A DNA stretch of 12,284 bases from the NCBI GenBank assembly GCA_023458315.1, contig JAEXAH010000117.1, forward strand, positions 1-12,284, in the 5' to 3' direction. The notes under the pieces are model-generated. The model searched no databases, was not told the DNA's origin, and was given only the letters and a program-made list of their open reading frames with translations. This DNA is from Pseudomonadota bacterium (GTDB taxonomy: Bacteria; Pseudomonadota; Alphaproteobacteria; Rhodospirillales; Magnetospirillaceae). Every line of letters begins with the position of its first letter. Within the stretch, counting starts at the first letter, position 1. Of this stretch, positions 9,518-12,284 are shown piece after piece. Position numbers and translations under genes: made by a program.

Positions 9518-9567
9518 GCGGGGGGAGGGGGCTCCTCTTCTCTCTCCTCTTCCCCCCGCAGCCGTTT
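9518..9567 (+). other. Long hairpin between the P19-like gene and bfd
   Basis: GCGGGGGGA (9518-9526) pairs perfectly with TCCCCCCGC (9551-9559), and the stem extends inward with G-C and G-T pairs between the purine run and the pyrimidine run. A short TTTT follows at 9564-9567 after AGCCG. It could be a partial terminator that lets some transcripts read into bfd, or an RNA-stability element. Confidence 0.5.
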
Positions 9568-9598
9568 TCTCCAGGGACCAAGCACCGCCGAGGACACC

Positions 9599-9820
9599 AT
9601 GTATGTCTGCCTGTGCCATGGACTGAACGACCGTCAGGTGCGCGCCGCCATCGACGAAGGCGGGGCGGGCAACGCCGCCCAGGTGTACCAGCATTACGAA
9701 TGCAAACCGCGTTGCGGCAAATGCGTGTCCACGGTGCGCGACATGGTGCGTGCCGCCCGCTCTCGAACCGGGGGCGGCTGTGGTGGTTGCGGCGAAGGCT
9801 GCGGTTGCGGCGACGCCTGA
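9599..9820 (+). CDS. bfd: Bacterioferritin-associated ferredoxin with extra cysteine-rich tail
   Basis: A 73-residue [2Fe-2S] protein of the BFD family. Bfd docks on bacterioferritin and passes electrons in, releasing stored iron as Fe2+. Cluster ligands fit C4, C6, C39 and C42 (MYVCLCHGLND...CGKC), as in E. coli Bfd (4, 6, 38, 41). Most family members end near residue 64. This one continues with a Gly/Cys tail, residues 58-73, holding four more cysteines: C61, C64, C68 and C70. This tail could bind a metal or a second cluster. The start has GAGGA five bases before the ATG. It lies 97 bp after the P19-like gene, on the same strand, and may share its Fur-controlled transcript. No bacterioferritin gene is in the window. 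Confidence 0.9.
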   Translation: MYVCLCHGLNDRQVRAAIDEGGAGNAAQVYQHYECKPRCGKCVSTVRDMVRAARSRTGGGCGGCGEGCGCGDA

Positions 9821-9903
9821 TTTTCAGGCAGGGTTTCGCCTAAAAATAGCCCGTTTTCGCGGCACGCCATGCCGTTCGCGGGCAGCCCCCCATTGAAATC
9901 AAA

Positions 9904-9916
9904 GCGTTACAAACGC
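9904..9916. promoter_or_regulatory. Dyad GCGTT-ACA-AACGC just upstream of the sigma-54 promoter
   Basis: Perfect 5-base arms flank a 3-base centre. The dyad ends 18 bp before the -24 element. It is a candidate site for an activator or repressor of this promoter, though enhancer sites usually lie further upstream. No family is assigned. Confidence 0.3.
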
Positions 9917-9934
9917 CTTCCCTGGCGCTATAAG

Positions 9935-9949
9935 TGGCACGCCTCTTGC
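9935..9949 (+). promoter_or_regulatory. Sigma-54 (RpoN) promoter
   Basis: TGGCAC (9935-9940) and TTGC (9946-9949) are separated by GCCTC, matching the -24/-12 consensus TGGCAC-N5-TTGC at every fixed base. The key GG (9936-9937) and GC (9948-9949) are ten bases apart, as required. Transcription would start near 9961, about 30 bases before the chosen start codon of the cyclic-di-GMP gene. It implies an AAA+ enhancer-binding activator encoded elsewhere. Confidence 0.85.
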
Positions 9950-9990
9950 CATGGGGTGTGCGCAGCATTTCGGGCTGGTGCGTGATAGGG

Positions 9991-12099
9991 ATGCAGACAG
10001 TGGATGGCGGCGACGCCCTGACCGATCGGATGACGCCGGATGACGCGTCGGCGGTGCCTTCGCCCGCGCTGGACCAATACCGGTCGCTGTTCGAAAACGC
10101 CATCGAAGGCATCTATCGCACCACGCCGGACGGCCGCTATCTGGCCGCCAATCCGGCCCTGGCCCGCGTCTACGGCTATGATTGCCCGGACGCGCTGATC
10201 GCCGGGCTGACCGACATCGCCCGCAATCTGTACGTCAACCCCGCCGACCGCGACCGGTTCAAGCGGGCGCTGGCGGTGGATTCCCAGGTCCGCAATTTCG
10301 AGGCCCAGGTCTTCCGCAAGGACGGCAGCACCATCTGGATTTCCGAGAACGCCCGCGCCGTGCGCGACCAATCCGGAGAGGTGGTGTGCTACGAGGGCAC
10401 GGTCCAGGACATCACCGCCCGCAAGTTGGCCGAGGAACGGCTGCGGCTGGCGGCGGCGGTGTTCGACAACGTGGGCGAGGCCATCGTGGTGGTGGACCAC
10501 GCCCATATGGTGCAGGCGGTCAATTCGGCGTTCGAACGCATGACCGGGTTCGCCGCCGAGGGCGTGGTCGGCGTCCGCCTGTCGCTGTTCGCGGCCGAGG
10601 TCAACGAACCGGCACTGATCGAGGAAGCCTGGGCCACCGCCGCCAAGGGCAGCATCTGGCAGGGCGAGGTGTGGGCGCGCCGCGCCGACGGCGACGTCTT
10701 CCCCACCGCCCTGGCCATCACCGGCGTGGTCGGCGGCGACGGCGTGGTCGGCAGCTATGTGCTGCTGGCCCACGACGTCACCCGTCGCAAGATGGACGAA
10801 CAGCGCATCCGCTTTCACGCCAGCCACGATACCCTGACCAAGCTGGCCAACCGCCATACCGTCATGGAAAGCCTGGGCGACGCCATCGTCCGCGCCGAAC
10901 GGGGCGGGCACCGGCTGGCGGTGCTGTTCCTGGACGTCAACCGCTTCAAGGACGTCAACGACAGTTTCGGCCACGCGGCGGGCGACGACCTGCTGCGGCA
11001 GGTGGCGCGGCGGCTCAAGGGCTGCGTCCGCGCCTCGGATATCATCGGCCGTCTGGGCGGCGACGAATTCGTGGTCGCCCTGCCCAGCATCCAGGACCCG
11101 TCCGGCGCCATCGCCTGCGTCGAAAAGGTGCTGTACGCCTTTTCCGAGCCGTTCTCGGTGGCGGAACGCGACCTTTATTGCTCGACCAGCATCGGCGTGG
11201 CGCTGTATCCCGACGACGCCGACACCGCCGAGCAATTGCTGTCCAACGCCGACGCCGCCATGTACCACTGCAAGGCGGGCGGGCGCGGCTACAGCTTTTA
11301 CGACCAGGACATGAACCGGCAGGCGGTCGAGCGGGTCAACCTGGAAAACGACCTGCGCCACGCCTTGGCCGAACGCCAGTTCCGCCTGCATTACCAGCCC
11401 AAGCTGGACGCCCGAAGCCGCCGCATCCTGGGGGCCGAGGCGCTGATCCGCTGGCGCCACCCCGAACGCGGCGAGGTCAGCCCGGCCCTGTTCATCCCGG
11501 TGGCCGAACGCGCCGGTCTGGTGGGGGCCATCGGTGATTGGGCGCTGACCGAAGCCTGCCGCCAGATGCGCTGCTGGCGCGATCAGGGACTGGATTTCGG
11601 CTGTGTCTCGGTCAACCTGTCGCCCGCCCAGTTCCACGACGCCGGGCTGAAGGAAAAGGTCGAGCGCGCCCTGGAAATCACCGGGCTGAAGCCCAGCGAC
11701 CTGGAATTGGAAATCACCGAAACCATGATGGCGACCGAGGTCGACCGCGCCATCGCCATCCTGACCCAGTTGGGCGCCATGGGCGTGCGCATGTCCATCG
11801 ACGATTTCGGCACCGGCTATTCGTCGCTGGCCTATCTGAAGCTGTTCCCGGTGGACACGCTGAAGATCGACCGCGCCTTCGTCAAGGAATTGCCCGGCAA
11901 CGGCAAGGACGGCGCCATCGTCGCCTCCATCGTCGCCCTGGCCACCAATCTGGGCTTCAGCGTCATCGCCGAAGGCGTGGAAACCCCGGAACAGGCCGAT
12001 TACCTGTTGGGCAAGGGCGTCAATCTGATGCAGGGCTATCTGTACAGCCCGCCGGTCAGCGCCGACCGCTTCACCGAATTCCTGCGCAACGGGATTTAG
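9991..12099 (+). CDS. PAS-PAS-GGDEF-EAL cyclic-di-GMP signalling protein
   Basis: A 702-residue soluble protein that can both make and break cyclic-di-GMP, the messenger that shifts bacteria between swimming and surface life. Two PAS sensor domains (about 30-145 and 151-270) precede a GGDEF domain (about 271-440) with an intact GGDEF at 356-360 and an RxxD inhibitory site at 347-350, five residues before it. The EAL domain (about 460-702) keeps EAL at 483-485, NLSPAQF, LEITET, IDDFGTGYSSL, LKIDRAF and EGVET. Both enzyme halves therefore look active on sequence. I see no membrane segment. The start is uncertain: a longer reading from GTG 9934 overlaps the sigma-54 promoter and is unlikely, while GTG 10000 (with AGGG nine bases upstream) and ATG 10030 are alternatives to 9991. 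The bound PAS ligand cannot be told. Confidence 0.95.
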   Translation: MQTVDGGDALTDRMTPDDASAVPSPALDQYRSLFENAIEGIYRTTPDGRYLAANPALARVYGYDCPDALIAGLTDIARNLYVNPADRDRFKRALAVDSQVRNFEAQVFRKDGSTIWISENARAVRDQSGEVVCYEGTVQDITARKLAEERLRLAAAVFDNVGEAIVVVDHAHMVQAVNSAFERMTGFAAEGVVGVRLSLFAAEVNEPALIEEAWATAAKGSIWQGEVWARRADGDVFPTALAITGVVGGDGVVGSYVLLAHDVTRRKMDEQRIRFHASHDTLTKLANRHTVMESLGDAIVRAERGGHRLAVLFLDVNRFKDVNDSFGHAAGDDLLRQVARRLKGCVRASDIIGRLGGDEFVVALPSIQDPSGAIACVEKVLYAFSEPFSVAERDLYCSTSIGVALYPDDADTAEQLLSNADAAMYHCKAGGRGYSFYDQDMNRQAVERVNLENDLRHALAERQFRLHYQPKLDARSRRILGAEALIRWRHPERGEVSPALFIPVAERAGLVGAIGDWALTEACRQMRCWRDQGLDFGCVSVNLSPAQFHDAGLKEKVERALEITGLKPSDLELEITETMMATEVDRAIAILTQLGAMGVRMSIDDFGTGYSSLAYLKLFPVDTLKIDRAFVKELPGNGKDGAIVASIVALATNLGFSVIAEGVETPEQADYLLGKGVNLMQGYLYSPPVSADRFTEFLRNGI

Positions 12100-12107
12100 G
12101 TTGCGGG

Positions 12108-12184
12108 AAAAAAGGGTTCATCGCGGATTTGCGGGTCTGTTGGCCCAGCAACCGTTTCCGTCATGCCCGGACTTGATCCACGGC
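12108..12184 (+). repeat. Dispersed repeat, copy 2, directly after the GGDEF-EAL stop codon
   Basis: It begins with six A, 8 nt after the TAG stop, and matches copy 1 (366 down to 296) with 8 mismatches and 1 gap over 72 columns. After CTTGATCC it lacks the second arm of the palindrome. The next bases (ACGGC) fit copy 1 again if eight bases between two ATCC direct repeats were lost. Similarity ends at about 12184. Confidence 0.75.
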
Positions 12185-12284
12185 TGTCCGGTTTAGATTT
12201 TGTGGACTGAGTGCACGGTGTTGATTCTACTCGTGTTCAGACGTTGGCGCGTCTCCTGGACACGAAAGAGGACATCACCGTGCG
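12185..12284 (+). mobile_element. Possible left end of an IS3-like insertion sequence (cut by window edge)
   Basis: The repeat breaks off and new sequence begins with TGTCCGG and reaches GTGGAC at 12202-12207. This layout recalls IS3-family ends (TGT...GTTGGAC). About 95 bp in, a GTG at 12280 follows GAAAGAGGA (12264-12272), a good ribosome binding site, where a first transposase frame would be expected. The inverted pair GCACGGTG (12213-12220) and CACCGTGC (12276-12283) also lies here. Only two codons of the frame are visible, so this is tentative; it may also be the leader of an ordinary gene. Confidence 0.3.

Noticed and set aside
9934..9990. Extended N-terminus of the GGDEF-EAL protein from GTG 9934
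   Set aside because: This start lies inside the -24/-12 sigma-54 elements, so it would be upstream of the transcription start.
9928..11637. 569-residue open frame on the minus strand across the GGDEF-EAL gene
   Set aside because: It is antisense to a gene with every catalytic motif intact and overlaps the sigma-54 promoter; no domain is recognisable.

Overview
The window is a GC-rich stretch of chromosome, most likely from an alphaproteobacterium of the Rhodospirillales, with a Magnetospirillum-like genus as my best guess. The grounds are the strong G/C bias at third codon positions, an FNR-type regulator, hemerythrin and diheme peroxidase genes close together, a PAS-PAS-GGDEF-EAL protein, and a dispersed palindrome (CATGCCCGGACTTGATCC type) that I know from alphaproteobacterial intergenic DNA. 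The taxonomy is inferred from gene content; no rRNA is present.

Layout from left to right. The Ala/Pro/Arg-rich tail of an unidentified gene ends at 121 and is followed by a strong terminator. A repeat-rich spacer separates it from a convergent Crp/Fnr regulator gene (minus strand). That gene is divergent from clpB, which carries a candidate heat-shock promoter. clpB runs head-on into recQ (minus strand); the 278-bp gap holds a bidirectional terminator and a possible small RNA. recQ is divergent from galU across a palindrome-rich spacer.

The right half is a respiratory, peroxide and iron region. It holds a hemerythrin-like protein that lacks one expected iron ligand, a secreted diheme cytochrome c peroxidase behind FNR-box-like sites, a P19/Tp34-type periplasmic metal-binding protein behind two adjacent Fur-box-like sites, and a bacterioferritin-associated ferredoxin with an extra cysteine-rich tail. 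The last gene encodes a PAS-PAS-GGDEF-EAL cyclic-di-GMP protein behind a near-perfect sigma-54 promoter. The window ends in a second copy of the dispersed repeat, which is cut short and followed by what may be the left end of an insertion sequence.

How the genes may work together (inference): the FNR-like regulator could control the peroxidase and hemerythrin genes under low oxygen. The P19-like protein and the ferredoxin fit a Fur-controlled route for iron entering the periplasm and leaving bacterioferritin. clpB, recQ and galU are housekeeping genes with no evident link to this theme. I see no CRISPR array, tRNA, rRNA or obvious defence system. The most unusual items are the regulatory sites, the repeat that sits directly after two stop codons, and the altered metal-binding residues in the hemerythrin and ferredoxin.
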